Positions 1-9,705 of a DNA stretch of 53,061 nucleotides are shown piece by piece (positions within the stretch are counted from its first letter, which is position 1; every line of letters begins with the position of its first letter). The notes under the pieces were generated by a model. It worked only from the letters and a program-made list of their open reading frames with translations. It did not search any database and was not told where the DNA came from. A program made the translations under genes and the position numbers. This DNA is from Nitrospira sp. (GTDB taxonomy: Bacteria; Nitrospirota; Nitrospiria; Nitrospirales; Nitrospiraceae), in the NCBI GenBank assembly GCA_024330925.1, contig JANDJK010000007.1, positions 1 through 53,061 on the forward strand, read 5' to 3'.

Positions 1-1666
1 CTTTCATGATGCGCTCGAATCCTCGCCGGAACGGGAGCAATGTGCCAGTGCGTGTGATCTGGCCTTCCGGGAAGATACAGACCAACTCGCCGTTGTCGAG
101 GGCTTCGCCGGCGGCGCGCAGCGCCCGAAGAATCATCCGGAGACCGCCGGACGATGAAATGGGAATCACGTTCATGATGGTCATGAGCCGTTTGAGGAGC
201 GGATGAGCGGCGTAGGCCGTGTCCACGACGAACCGAATCGGCCGATCGATGCTGGCCATCAGTACGAATCCGTCCACGAACGACATGTGATTGGGGATCA
301 ACAGCGCCCCGCCGGTTGGGGGCACATGGTGCTGTCCAATAATTCGAATCCGGTACAGACTGTTGGTCAAGATGACCAACATGAGTCGAATGACGAGGTC
401 TGGCAGCAGTCGGAAGGCCCATACTGTTCCGCCTAATGTCACGGCGGCGGTGGCGAGAAAAATTCCGCTGGTTGAGACGCCGGCGTTGGCCAGTATGCCG
501 CCGGTGAGCGAACCCAACAGGATTCCAGTGAAGACGCAAGTGTTGGAGCACGAAATGACGGCGCCGCGCTGATCCGGCGGCGATTTCCATTGGAGAATAG
601 CGTTCAGTGGAACGAAGATGAAGGAGCTGGCGATTCCCAGTATGCCCATCAAAATGAATGTCCCGGAAAGGGAGGGCATGAGCACGCCGAGCAGAGTGAG
701 CGTCAGAAAAACACCAGTTGCACCAAGCGGGATCAGGCCATATTCGATGTGCTGTTTTGAGAAGCGACTGACGAACAAGGCGCCGATCCCGATGCCTACG
801 GATAACATCGTCAGTGGCAAGCCGGACTGATCATCCGACAACAACAGGACGGCCTTGGCATAGACGAGCACATTCTGTGCAAAAAGACTGGCGATGGTCC
901 AAAAGAAGATCTCGCCGGCGATGGCCAGTTGCAACAGACGCTCGGCACGGATCGAGGCTAGGGCCGCGCGGACCGTTGCTGCGATCCCCCCTTGGGAGCG
1001 AGCCGGCAAGACCGGAAGAATCTGAAACGAGGCAAGCAGTCCGACAACCGAAAAGATGGTCAGCACCAACGCTGCCAACCAGGGACGATCCCCTGCTACC
1101 TGGAGCAAGAAGCCGCCGGCTGCCGTGCCGGTCAAGATGGCGGCAAAGGTCCACATTTCCAACAGGCCGTTGGCGGCGGCGAGCCGTTCGTGCGGGACCA
1201 GCTCCGGGAGAATGCCGTATTTTGAGGGACTGAAGAGGGCGCTTTGCGCACCCATACCAGCAAGGACGATCAATGGCAATAGCCAGCCGGAGGGATCGCT
1301 CCATAGGACGAAAGCGCCAGCGGCCATCAAGAGCACCTCGATGGCTTTTAGGGCGATGATGACGGTGCGTTTGCTGAAACGATCGGCTAATGTGCCTCCG
1401 GGGAGCGAAAACAGGATGAGGGGAAGGGTGAACACCACGAACGTGATCGCCGTCTGGGTCTGCACGGCGGTTTCATAGTCTGGTCCTGGTTGGAGTGAGG
1501 CCGTGACCTGTCTGATGGCCAGGAGCGCCACGATCAGTTTCCAGGCGTTGTCGTTGAACGCGCCGACGAACTGGGCGATCAGGAGGCCACGCAAGGGATG
1601 GGGGGGCACGGTCATTCGGATCATACGCGAGAAACGTTGAGAAGAAGCGTGTTGGGCGAACACCAT
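1..1666 (-). CDS. MFS transporter fused to PlsC-type acyltransferase (Aas/LplT-like), C-terminus cut by window edge
   Basis: The frame stays open from an ATG at 1666 to the left edge, giving 555 visible codons. Residues about 20-420 form a polytopic MFS-type transporter with an early AFNDNAWK segment, as in LplT-like lysophospholipid flippases. The chain then continues into a 1-acyl-glycerophosphate acyltransferase domain with the HX4D motif (NHMSFVDG, about residues 459-466) and the substrate motif FPEGQ (about 532). The family couples import of lysophospholipid with its reacylation at the inner membrane. A GGAG Shine-Dalgarno lies just before the chosen ATG. The end is missing, so it cannot be told whether it stops after PlsC or also carries the AMP-binding acyl-ACP synthetase domain of full-length Aas. 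Domain calls are confident; the substrate is inferred. Confidence 0.85.
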   Translation of the reverse strand, partial: MVFAQHASSQRFSRMIRMTVPPHPLRGLLIAQFVGAFNDNAWKLIVALLAIRQVTASLQPGPDYETAVQTQTAITFVVFTLPLILFSLPGGTLADRFSKRTVIIALKAIEVLLMAAGAFVLWSDPSGWLLPLIVLAGMGAQSALFSPSKYGILPELVPHERLAAANGLLEMWTFAAILTGTAAGGFLLQVAGDRPWLAALVLTIFSVVGLLASFQILPVLPARSQGGIAATVRAALASIRAERLLQLAIAGEIFFWTIASLFAQNVLVYAKAVLLLSDDQSGLPLTMLSVGIGIGALFVSRFSKQHIEYGLIPLGATGVFLTLTLLGVLMPSLSGTFILMGILGIASSFIFVPLNAILQWKSPPDQRGAVISCSNTCVFTGILLGSLTGGILANAGVSTSGIFLATAAVTLGGTVWAFRLLPDLVIRLMLVILTNSLYRIRIIGQHHVPPTGGALLIPNHMSFVDGFVLMASIDRPIRFVVDTAYAAHPLLKRLMTIMNVIPISSSGGLRMILRALRAAGEALDNGELVCIFPEGQITRTGTLLPFRRGFERIMK

Positions 1667-1796
1667 AGCACTCCGTCGGCGTGCGGTAAAGATCAGAAAC
1701 AATGAAACCGGACGAAGAGAGGCACCCCGTCTCTACCAGGTCTTCTGACATCTGTGTGAAGGTGGAATCTGAACCGTCTTGAGGGAGAGGAACGGC

Positions 1797-3476
1797 TCAA
1801 GATTCGGAATCTAGCTCTTGAGAAAAGAGCTGTGCCACAGGGACCGTAAAGGAGAAACGGCTGCCTTTCCCAACCGTGCTCTCCACCCACATGACCCCAC
1901 CGTGGAGTTCTACGAGATTTTTAGCGATCGTTAGCCCCAATCCTGCTCCACGGGCTTCGACAGGGGCTGATTGACTTCGGTAGAACGTGTCGAAGATTTT
2001 GCCCAGCTCGTTGGAGGGAATGCCGAGACCAGTATCGCTCACGCTTACTTCGACGAAGTCGTCGGCTCGCACCGTAACTTCTATACGAATCTCGCCGCCC
2101 TCCGGCGTAAACTTGATGGCATTATGAATCAAATTAATCAAGACGCGGTGCAGCTTATCCGCGTCTGCCCGGACCGGCGGAAGAGGAGACGACAGGATGA
2201 CCCGCACCAGAAGGGATTTTTGACGGGCCGTAGCTTGATAGTTTTCCACGACGTCCTCCACGAGGTCCACGATGTCGATCGGCGCGAGATGTAGTTCCAA
2301 CCGCCCGGCTTCTATTTTTGAGAGATCCAGCAGCTCGTTGATCATCCGTGTCAGTCGATCGATATTGTGCTTGACCCGTTCGAGGGAGTGGGCTTGTTTT
2401 TCGGTGAGCGCGCCAGCCAACCCATCGAGCAGGTTCTCGATGTAGCCCTTGATCGATGTCATCGGCGTGCGCAGCTCGTGGGAGACGACGGAGACAAAGG
2501 TCGATTTCAATCGGTCCAATTCTTTGAGTTTTTCGTTAGCGGCCTGCAGCTCGCTGGTCCGCTGACGGACTCGTTGTTCAAGCGACTGGTTAAGCTTCTC
2601 CAATTCTCTGTAGGCCTGTTTGACCTGGGCGTCTCGCTCACGCAAGGCGTCGGTCATTTGACCGAAGACCAGAGTGAGTTGTCCAACCTCGTCGCGAGTC
2701 GTCGATTCAACAGAAACAGAGAGGTCACCAGCAGCGATACGCTGGGCGGATGCAACCAGGGTTTTCAGAGGCGTGGTAATGTGGCGGATGAGCAACACTG
2801 TGGCCACAATGCCGACCAGGATCACTGTAAGGGTGATGAGGATGACATTGCCAATCATGGCGTTGAGGGCCTGGTTCATTTTTTCTTCCGACAGACCGAC
2901 TTGGACTGTGCCATAGATCAGGGGTTGACGCGTTGCGCTCTGCTGGACCTCATCCGGTGCTTCTTCGGATTCAAATGAAAAAACCGGAGAATTCTGTTCG
3001 TTTTTACGATAGATGGTGATCGCAAAATCGTACAGGCGATTGCGATGTTGGCTGTGATCTACGGTGAAGGGTGTGATGGTCACCTCGGTTGCGCTGGAAC
3101 GGATCAACGATTCAGCGATGGTGCGCTCAGGATACACATTGAGTTTGCTTTTCGCCGTCAGCCGTGTGCCGTCTGGCCCCGTAAAGACGACATAGACACT
3201 TTCGTCAATGTCCATAACGCCGTTGATGAGTTGATCAAGCAACACCAGATCCTTGGCAATCAAGCCATACCGGCTGTTATGGGCCAGATTCTTCACCAGG
3301 ATAAGGCCTGTTTCGACCAAGGCTTGTCTCATCGCGTTGGATTGTTGTCGGATAAAATAGAGGCTCAATCCCGAACAAAGTGCAATGATGACCAAGCTGA
3401 TGAACAACACGAATTTCGTGCTGAGACCGAGCAACTTTGAAGGAAGACGACGCTTGTCAGCAGGGTACGACATCAA
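1797..3476 (-). CDS. Membrane sensor histidine kinase (HAMP, HisKA, HATPase_c)
   Basis: 559 aa. It has TM1 at about residues 23-42, a periplasmic sensor region at about 43-205, TM2 at about 207-231, a HAMP segment (about 232-285), a heptad-like coiled coil (285-322), then a DHp domain with phosphorylatable His333 in SHELRTP. The ATPase domain shows the N box (NLIHNAIKF), DTGLGIPS and GAGLGL. All catalytic motifs are intact. There is no receiver or output domain, so it must signal to a separate regulator; the response regulator at 6510-6962 at the head of the same gene group is the obvious candidate. Its start overlaps the stop of the upstream binding-protein gene by 4 nt, suggesting translational coupling. 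The ligand is unknown. Confidence 0.93.
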   Translation of the reverse strand: MMSYPADKRRLPSKLLGLSTKFVLFISLVIIALCSGLSLYFIRQQSNAMRQALVETGLILVKNLAHNSRYGLIAKDLVLLDQLINGVMDIDESVYVVFTGPDGTRLTAKSKLNVYPERTIAESLIRSSATEVTITPFTVDHSQHRNRLYDFAITIYRKNEQNSPVFSFESEEAPDEVQQSATRQPLIYGTVQVGLSEEKMNQALNAMIGNVILITLTVILVGIVATVLLIRHITTPLKTLVASAQRIAAGDLSVSVESTTRDEVGQLTLVFGQMTDALRERDAQVKQAYRELEKLNQSLEQRVRQRTSELQAANEKLKELDRLKSTFVSVVSHELRTPMTSIKGYIENLLDGLAGALTEKQAHSLERVKHNIDRLTRMINELLDLSKIEAGRLELHLAPIDIVDLVEDVVENYQATARQKSLLVRVILSSPLPPVRADADKLHRVLINLIHNAIKFTPEGGEIRIEVTVRADDFVEVSVSDTGLGIPSNELGKIFDTFYRSQSAPVEARGAGLGLTIAKNLVELHGGVMWVESTVGKGSRFSFTVPVAQLFSQELDSES

Positions 3477-4480
3477 TACACCTCGTCGGCCATGGTTTGC
3501 ACCGTCGGTGGGATCGTGATGCCGAGGTAGTGAGCGGTGCCAAGGTTCAAGGCCATTCGTTGACGGGGGGTAAAGGATTTGCTCGTTGTGGACGTTGTTC
3601 CAGGCAGAAGAGCCAATGCAAGGGCGGCTGCTTCGCGACCGATATCGGCTGGATCAATCCAGAAGCTGATCAAAGCACCGCGGCGGGAGAATTCTGGGTC
3701 GAATCCAATAAGAGGAATGCGCCGGTCAAATGCAGCGCGCAACAGAAACGAAAACGACTCTTCGGTCAGTACCGTGCTATCTGAGAGCAACCATAGTGCT
3801 TCAACTTCGGGCAACAGCTCCCGTAAAACGGGAGGCACCTCTTCGGTTGTCCTGACCTGACGTTCGACGAACGTCATCCCGAGTTGTCGAGCTTGAGCGA
3901 TCACCTCTGCTGACAAAGGCAGCGTCTTGTTTGGATCGTACAGGTAACCGATCCGTTTCAGATTCGGCATGATGGTTCGGAGCGTGCCGAGCTGCTGGCC
4001 GATCATTGCTTTGGTTGTGACGCCGACTAGGTTGGGCGCTTTTAGGTCGTATTTGGCTGGATGTAGGACCATGCTGTAGATGATCGGGATGTCCAGGATT
4101 TCAAGCCGCGCTGCCACGGCGGCTTTCGACCCGACTGCCAATACCACATTGGCGTTGGACGCCCGTATTTTGGCTGCGTAGGTTCGTCCGATGGTGAGAT
4201 CTCCTTTGAGATCATATTCGACGAAGACTGTGTCATGAGGCATGGCAGACTTAAAGCCGATCACTGCCTGGTTATAGGCAGTGATATTAGCCGATTTGAG
4301 AATGGCTACTTCGTAACCGTAAAGCGGCGCAATCATCGCCGTGAGGCTGAGTGCAACTGAAAAACAGGCTGTGATGCTCCAGACCAGTATGGTTGGTAAC
4401 AGACGTCTTTGTTGCATGGCCTCAACGGGGATGGGCAGGGCAACAGTGACAACTTTTCTGGGCGACCTGCTACGCTCCAT
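3473..4480 (-). CDS. Periplasmic ABC-type substrate-binding protein (PF04392-like), no permease
   Basis: 335 aa. A hydrophobic N-terminal segment (about residues 27-50) looks like a signal peptide or anchor and precedes a two-lobed binding-protein fold. The pattern ([61 protein letters not shown]) resembles the ABC_sub_bind family. No ABC permease or ATPase is adjacent. It lies 32 nt after the TonB-dependent receptor and overlaps the histidine kinase by 4 nt, so a role as the ligand-sensing partner of that kinase is likely (inference). An alternative ATG at 4417 would give a shorter, more typical signal peptide; neither start has a strong Shine-Dalgarno. Confidence 0.82.
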   Translation of the reverse strand: MERSRSPRKVVTVALPIPVEAMQQRRLLPTILVWSITACFSVALSLTAMIAPLYGYEVAILKSANITAYNQAVIGFKSAMPHDTVFVEYDLKGDLTIGRTYAAKIRASNANVVLAVGSKAAVAARLEILDIPIIYSMVLHPAKYDLKAPNLVGVTTKAMIGQQLGTLRTIMPNLKRIGYLYDPNKTLPLSAEVIAQARQLGMTFVERQVRTTEEVPPVLRELLPEVEALWLLSDSTVLTEESFSFLLRAAFDRRIPLIGFDPEFSRRGALISFWIDPADIGREAAALALALLPGTTSTTSKSFTPRQRMALNLGTAHYLGITIPPTVQTMADEVY

Positions 4481-4512
4481 GAGTGTTAGGCAGAGTTGGT
4501 TGTGCTATGTTG

Positions 4513-6504
4513 TTAGAACTTGAGCGTCAACCACCCCATCACGCGCCGTCCGATAAGGTCGCCTAAAGGATGCTCTCGATGGTCGCCCAGCACGTTGAAC
4601 GCAGAGACGGCGAGTTCTGCCCAGCGTCTTGATCCGGTTCCTGTGTCTTGTTCCCACAATCGGTACCCCGCACGGAGATTGAGAAGGGTGTATCCGCCCA
4701 CGCGGGTGCCAGGCGACATGTTGAAAATATCGAATGAGTCGGACACCGGATATGTTGCCGGTCCCACGTAGTGTACAACGGCCTCCCCGCTCAAGCCGTT
4801 GAACCATTCGGCTCGCAGACCGGCATTGACTTTGGAATGAGGGGCGCCTCGCCGCGCCAATCCATCGGTGTTTTTCGTGATATGTTGGTATGAGTAATTG
4901 ACAAAACCGGTTAGCCATGAGGACGCTTGAAACTCAAGGCCAACTTCTCCGCCCAGAATTTCGGTTTTGCCCGTGTTGAACGTGGTGGTCACGGTGCTGG
5001 TCGATGAACGGCCGATCAGATCAAAGATTCGGTTGTAAAAGAAATCGGCCCGGACACGGATACGGTGGCGGTAGAACCATCCCTGGTAACCAGCCTCATA
5101 AGAGAGAATCTCTTCCGGGCGAAGATTGCGCGATCCCAGCACAGCACTTGAGGAGGAGAGGAGCGGATTGGAAACAAGAGGATTCAACCGCACATCTTGA
5201 TAGGTTTCGAACAAGGTCGGCGGTCGGTATCCGACTGATGCTTGAGCGCGAAACGTGTGGCCGGGAACCGGTGTGTACAAAACGGCCAGGCGCGGACTGT
5301 ACGTGGGGTTGATTTCCGAATGGAGATCGTAGCGGAGCCCGCCGATGACGGTGACGGAGGGGAACACGGACCATTCGGCCTGTACGTAGGCGCCGAGGCG
5401 ATGCTCCCGTTCAAAAGAGGTGGTGCAGTCGCAAGACAGCGTGTTGTAGCGATAGTTCAAGCCGTAGGTGAGTCGGCCGATGTTGCCAATGGAGACGGAG
5501 TGTTGGCCCTCGACATTGTAGGTATTGCTGGCAAATCCCAGATTGGAATTGCCGCCCCGGTCCGTAATCGTGATAAACGGCTGAAGAAGGGGATGGGGGA
5601 TTGCCGCGGCATCGGCGAAAAACCCGTTCCAATAGGCGCGAAGAAAAAGATTGGGGCGATCATACGAACCATTGATGTAGGGCAACACGACCTCCGGAGT
5701 CAGAATCGTGTTGCCTACTCCCACGACCGGGCCGTCGTGGGGATCCATATGGACCAATCCGCTGGAGAGTGTCAGGTTTGACTGATCTGGCATTGGATAT
5801 TCGAATTGAGCGTTGAATTTGGAGGATCGCTGGGCGAGGGTGTCGCGATTCCGCCATTGATGGGTCTGCTCATAGCCGCCGGAGATGCGATACTTGAGGG
5901 AGCCAGCCGTGCCTGCCTGGATTGCCGAAGCAGACACGGTGCCAACCTCTCCTCCTCCCACTTGCACGGTGGTGCCTTTTAGTTCATCCGGTGTTTTCGT
6001 GATGATATTGACGACACCGTCGTAGGCGTTGAAGCCGTACAAGGCGGCGATGGGGCCCTTGATCACCTCGATTTGTTTAATTTCTGGGAGCGTGATGGGC
6101 AGCCCTTTCCAAAACACGAAGCCCTGGACGTCGATGTACACGGAGCGGCCGTCAACCAGGACCAGCAGCTTGTTGGCGAACAGTTGATTGTTCCCCCGCA
6201 CGCTGACATTGAAATCCGCCCCCGTGACCTGCATGACCTCGAGGCCTGGAATGCGTCGCAAGAGAGTCGGCACATCAATCGCGCCGGAATGGCGGATATC
6301 CTCGGCGGTGATGACATATACGTTGGATGGGGCTTGAGAGATCGGCTGTTCTCGCCGCAACGCCGTGCTGACGGACTCTTCCTTGAGCAACGAGAAGATG
6401 TCCGAGGAGCCATGGCCCGTCTCCGTCGATTCCGCGCGGGCCGAAACGAGAATCGACGTCAAGGACAGCGCGAGGAAGCTCGCGGTGGAGATGGCGCGGA
6501 GCAT
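4513..6504 (-). CDS. TonB-dependent outer-membrane receptor
   Basis: 663 aa from the chosen ATG. The N-terminal signal peptide (about residues 1-24) ends near SARAES. A plug domain follows (about 45-170; VYVITAEDIRHSG, GLEVMQVTG, VLVDGRSVY, IEVIKGP, NAYDGVVNIITK), then a beta-barrel of about 480 residues ending in the aromatic C-terminus LTLKF typical of outer-membrane proteins. Such receptors import large or scarce ligands (siderophores, cobalamin, others) using TonB energy. No clear TonB box was found. An in-frame ATG at 6549 would add 15 residues before the signal peptide and overlap the upstream regulator; the ATG at 6504, 5 nt after that gene's stop, is preferred. Its place with a binding protein and kinase suggests a signalling role, but the substrate cannot be told. 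Confidence 0.9.
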   Translation of the reverse strand: MLRAISTASFLALSLTSILVSARAESTETGHGSSDIFSLLKEESVSTALRREQPISQAPSNVYVITAEDIRHSGAIDVPTLLRRIPGLEVMQVTGADFNVSVRGNNQLFANKLLVLVDGRSVYIDVQGFVFWKGLPITLPEIKQIEVIKGPIAALYGFNAYDGVVNIITKTPDELKGTTVQVGGGEVGTVSASAIQAGTAGSLKYRISGGYEQTHQWRNRDTLAQRSSKFNAQFEYPMPDQSNLTLSSGLVHMDPHDGPVVGVGNTILTPEVVLPYINGSYDRPNLFLRAYWNGFFADAAAIPHPLLQPFITITDRGGNSNLGFASNTYNVEGQHSVSIGNIGRLTYGLNYRYNTLSCDCTTSFEREHRLGAYVQAEWSVFPSVTVIGGLRYDLHSEINPTYSPRLAVLYTPVPGHTFRAQASVGYRPPTLFETYQDVRLNPLVSNPLLSSSSAVLGSRNLRPEEILSYEAGYQGWFYRHRIRVRADFFYNRIFDLIGRSSTSTVTTTFNTGKTEILGGEVGLEFQASSWLTGFVNYSYQHITKNTDGLARRGAPHSKVNAGLRAEWFNGLSGEAVVHYVGPATYPVSDSFDIFNMSPGTRVGGYTLLNLRAGYRLWEQDTGTGSRRWAELAVSAFNVLGDHREHPLGDLIGRRVMGWLTLKF

Positions 6505-6509
6505 GACTC

Positions 6510-6962
6510 TCACAGAACGGGCTCCGATTCCGTCCGCCGTTCGAAACATTGTTCGACGATGTGCTTGATTTTCGGCAAGTCGAACGGCTTGAGGAGATAG
6601 GCGTGAGCCGCTTTCCCGATCGGCGACGGCACTGCGTCCTCGTCGCTCATGGCGGTCACAATGATGACCACCGTCGAGCAGTCGCGGGCTTTGATCCGCC
6701 GTAGCACCTCGATTCCATCCATGCCGGGCATACGAATATCCAGAAATACGCCATGAGGAGTGAGACGATTCAACTTTTCGAGGGCGGTCAGTCCATCCGC
6801 GGCCGTGTCAACGAGATAACCGTAGGACTCCAGGCGATCTTGCAGGATTTGTCGAATATCGGGATCGTCATCGACTACAAGGATATGTTGTGATCGTCCG
6901 CCGCTCATTTGTGCGAGATGGCTGCAGTGGTTTGCCCTGTATCGGTCTTCTCCGTGATTCAT
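6510..6962 (-). CDS. Single-domain response regulator (CheY-like receiver)
   Basis: 150 aa, essentially one receiver domain: acidic pair in ILVVDDDPD (Asp31/32), phospho-acceptor Asp75 in GVFLDIRMPGMDG, conserved Thr in IIVTAMSDE and Lys in YLLKPFD. No DNA-binding or enzymatic output domain follows, so it may act by protein contact or as a phosphate relay. It is the first gene of the minus-strand group RR / receptor / binding protein / kinase, with 5 nt to the receptor. A start at Met19 (6908), right before the receiver fold, is possible; the ATG at 6962 has a weak AGG upstream. Confidence 0.9.
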   Translation of the reverse strand: MNHGEDRYRANHCSHLAQMSGGRSQHILVVDDDPDIRQILQDRLESYGYLVDTAADGLTALEKLNRLTPHGVFLDIRMPGMDGIEVLRRIKARDCSTVVIIVTAMSDEDAVPSPIGKAAHAYLLKPFDLPKIKHIVEQCFERRTESEPVL

Positions 6963-7266
6963 GTTGCAAGACCTGTGCGTGCTGCGTAGTTTACCGTAGT
7001 TTGCCGCAATGGGATACGGGGATAGTACACCAAAGGATACAATTCGGGACAGAGTGATACAGATTACGTTGCCGTTAGGTTAGTTTTTATTGGAAGCGAG
7101 AAAAGAAATGCGTCGTGTGGAATGGCATCACCGGCTTGGTCGCGGAGCGGCCGTGGCAGGAGTGTGGTAGAGCAGACGGATCACCGTATGGTCGAAGCGA
7201 GAGTCGGTCTGAGGCAAGGGATTGCCTGAACCAGTCCGTTGGGGGAAACGAGGGAGCGCAAGATCG
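6963..7266. other. Divergent intergenic region with short repeats
   Basis: About 300 nt between the minus-strand response regulator and the plus-strand SRPBCC gene, so it must hold both promoters. It contains a near-perfect 10-bp tandem repeat (CGTAGTTTAC then CGTAGTTTGC, 6985-7004) and, within about 60 nt downstream, three GATAC-containing words. These could be regulator sites. I could not pick a convincing -35/-10 pair and see no coding signal. Confidence 0.4.
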
Positions 7267-7728
7267 ATGACTCTCTATCACTTCGTCACAAACTGGTGCT
7301 TTCATGCTCCGATGGAACGGGTGTGGGAGGAAATCGTCAACGTGACCGAGTGGCCCTCATGGTGGACGAGCTGGAAAAAAGCGACGGCTCATGATCCGGC
7401 ATCGAGGGCGCGACTCGGTTCGGTCGTTGACCATGAGGTGCAAGGCCGCTTGCCCTATACTTTGCGGTTCAGGACGGTGGTCACAGCATTTGAGCCGCCT
7501 CGGTTATTGACCATTACGTCATCGGGGGATTTAGTCGGCGTCGGCACGTTCAGGCTGGAGCCATTCAACAAGGGGACGGAGGTCATCTACCGGTGGGACG
7601 TTGGGCTTTCCGACCCGCTGCTGAATGTTCTGGGCAAGGTATCCTTTATCAGAGTTCTGATGGAAAAGAACCACGATGCCGTGATGAACGAAGGTTACCG
7701 CGGCTTAAAGAAGCGGCTTGAGCGTTAG
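7267..7728 (+). CDS. SRPBCC (START-like) domain protein
   Basis: 153 aa. The pattern is that of the polyketide-cyclase/dehydrase-like SRPBCC fold: an N-terminal strand with a helix-grip start (PMERVWEEIVNVTEWPSWW), central strands (GSVVDHEVQGRLPYTLRFRT, TGTFRL-like turn) and a long C-terminal helix ending EGYRGLKKRLER. Members bind hydrophobic ligands, but no function can be given. The ATG at 7267 is preferred over a TTG at 7222 because it begins right at the fold and follows an AGGGAG sequence. The gene stands alone and converges with trpS. Confidence 0.8.
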   Translation: MTLYHFVTNWCFHAPMERVWEEIVNVTEWPSWWTSWKKATAHDPASRARLGSVVDHEVQGRLPYTLRFRTVVTAFEPPRLLTITSSGDLVGVGTFRLEPFNKGTEVIYRWDVGLSDPLLNVLGKVSFIRVLMEKNHDAVMNEGYRGLKKRLER

Positions 7729-7796
7729 GGCCGGCACTCTTCGTGGGTCGAGGTTTTTCGCCGAGGGAGGCGACGCGGCGGCTTTTCCAGAGCGTC

Positions 7797-8789
7797 CTAA
7801 ATCTTCATTGCCTCGGTCACTTCGGCGAGGGTGGCCTTGGCGACCTTGGCGGCCCGTTCGCTGCCGTCTTGGACGATCGCGTCGAGATGGGCTGGATTGT
7901 CAGTCAGCTTGGCGCGGGCGTCCCACAATGGGGTCATCCTCTCTACCATCCTGTCGGCCACCAATTTTTTGCAATCGATGCAGCCGATGGCGGCGGTGCG
8001 ACACTCGCCTGCAATCTGCTCCTGAACAGGAGCCGGCGAATAAATTTTGTGGAATTCATAGACCGGGCAGAGGTCGGGGTTGCCCGGATCGGTTCGGCGT
8101 ACACGGGCTGGATCGGTCACCATGGTTTTGAGTTTTTGGCGTACGACTGGTTCTGGATCGGAAAGATTGATCGTGTTGTGATAACTCTTGCTCATTTTTC
8201 GGCCGTCGGTGCCGAGTACCTTGGGGAATTTGGTGAGATGCTCTTTCGGCTCGGGGAATACCGGTGTTTTGTAGATGTCGTTGAACCGGCGGGCGATCTC
8301 CCGCGTGAGTTCCAGGTGCGGCAACTGATCTTTTCCGACCGGCACGAAATCCGGCTTGTACAATAGGATGTCGGCGGCCTGAAGAACGGGATATCCGAGA
8401 AACCCGTAGGTGCTAAGGTCCTTATCCTTGATCACTTCCTGTTTTTCTTTATATGTCGGGTTACGCTCAAGCCACGAGATGGGAGTGATCATTGAGAAAA
8501 GCAGGTGCAAAATGGCGTGTTCCGGCACGCGGGATTGGACGAATACGGTGGAACGGGCAGGATCGATACCGGCGGCGAGCCAGTCGATCAACATTTCCCG
8601 TACGAACTCGCGTACACGGCTCGTATGAGCGTAGTTGGTGGAGAGCGCGTGCCAATCAGCGACGAAGAAATAGCAGTCGTAGTGGGTTTGGAGGGCTTTC
8701 CAATTTTCCAGGGCCCCCAGGTAATTGCCCAGATGTAAGAGACCGCTGGGTTGCATGCCACTCAAGACTCGTTTCCGAAGCGTTGTCAT
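7797..8789 (-). CDS. trpS: Tryptophanyl-tRNA synthetase
   Basis: 330 aa, normal length for bacterial TrpRS, a class I enzyme that charges tRNA-Trp in the cytoplasm. The nucleotide-binding signature is seen as HLGNYLGAL (HIGH equivalent) right after MQPSG, and the KMSKS loop as KMSKSYHN. Other family features include FVADWHAL and VPVGKDQLPHLELTREIA. A GGGAG sequence lies about 10 nt before the ATG. The start overlaps the stop of the upstream M50 protease gene by 4 nt, so the two are probably translated from one mRNA. Confidence 0.97.
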   Translation of the reverse strand: MTTLRKRVLSGMQPSGLLHLGNYLGALENWKALQTHYDCYFFVADWHALSTNYAHTSRVREFVREMLIDWLAAGIDPARSTVFVQSRVPEHAILHLLFSMITPISWLERNPTYKEKQEVIKDKDLSTYGFLGYPVLQAADILLYKPDFVPVGKDQLPHLELTREIARRFNDIYKTPVFPEPKEHLTKFPKVLGTDGRKMSKSYHNTINLSDPEPVVRQKLKTMVTDPARVRRTDPGNPDLCPVYEFHKIYSPAPVQEQIAGECRTAAIGCIDCKKLVADRMVERMTPLWDARAKLTDNPAHLDAIVQDGSERAAKVAKATLAEVTEAMKI

Positions 8790-9523
8790 GGTGCAGGACT
8801 CCCAATGCCGAGTGCAGCGGACAAAATTGTGCCGGCCAGGTCGGAGACCAATGTACTGCTAATGGTGTGAATCACCCGCAGTTCCTTGTCAAACACGATG
8901 AGGCCGACCAAAATCAACATGCCGTAGGGTTCGAGCCGCGCCAAAGCCATAGCCGGCTTAGCTGGCAATAGGCAGGTCAGAACCCGTCCGCCATCCAGGG
9001 GAGGAATGGGGATTAAATTGAAGAGCGCCAGGAATACATTGATGATGACAGAATAAAACGCCATGGTGGCGATCGGTCGCAGTACCATGGCGGTGAATAG
9101 ACTGGACGTGTCCTCAATATCCGGTTGCTGCTGCGGGGACAAGGTTGGCTCTCCAGCACGCAGGAGAGCCAGCAGGAAGGCGCTGGCAACGGCCAGGATG
9201 AGATTCATGGCTGGCCCCGCAGCGGCGACTAGCGCCATGTCTCGTCGGGGACGATCCATGTTGCGGGGATTGACTGGCACCGGCTTGGCCCATCCCAACA
9301 GGAAACTGCCAGGAAGCAGCAAGCACATAATCGGCACGATGACTGTGCCCAAGAGGTCGATATGGGCCAAGGGATTCATCGTCAAACGACCGTGAAGTCT
9401 GGCAGTCTGGTCTCCACGTTGCTCGGCCATCCAGCCATGCGCATACTCGTGGAGGACTATGGCAAATAGCAGGGGTAGTCCCATGTACGAAATGGTATGG
9501 AAAGCTTGAACAAGGATATCCAT
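8786..9523 (-). CDS. M50-family site-2 metalloprotease (small, SpoIVFB/YwhC-like)
   Basis: 245 aa polytopic membrane protein. The zinc-binding HExxH is HEYAH in the first membrane helix (about residues 25-29) and the second metal-ligand motif is NLIPIPPLDGGRVL (about 170), as in site-2 proteases. It lacks the PDZ domain of RseP, so it belongs to the short rhomboid-like-placed M50B group of unclear function. It lies directly upstream of and overlaps trpS; this pairing recurs in bacteria. A GGGGAGAAAGG stretch lies upstream of the ATG. Confidence 0.92.
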   Translation of the reverse strand: MDILVQAFHTISYMGLPLLFAIVLHEYAHGWMAEQRGDQTARLHGRLTMNPLAHIDLLGTVIVPIMCLLLPGSFLLGWAKPVPVNPRNMDRPRRDMALVAAAGPAMNLILAVASAFLLALLRAGEPTLSPQQQPDIEDTSSLFTAMVLRPIATMAFYSVIINVFLALFNLIPIPPLDGGRVLTCLLPAKPAMALARLEPYGMLILVGLIVFDKELRVIHTISSTLVSDLAGTILSAALGIGSPAP

Positions 9524-9705
9524 ACACTAGCCTTTCTCCCCGGAAAGGCTGAACCTCAATGTCTTGCTGTTCAAACCGCTCATCGCCCAGGTTATACCAT
9601 CGATGAGTCCCCATGCTCTTTGACTGAGTGGCCACTGTTGTTTTGGTGCAGTCTCCTGATGGAGGTGGTTCATGGCCGCTCCGCAGCTCCCTTCCTGTTC
9701 GAGAC

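Noticed and set aside
2367..2978. 203-codon plus-strand frame
   Set aside because: Antisense to the HAMP/DHp region of the histidine kinase, which has full motifs; this is a shadow frame.
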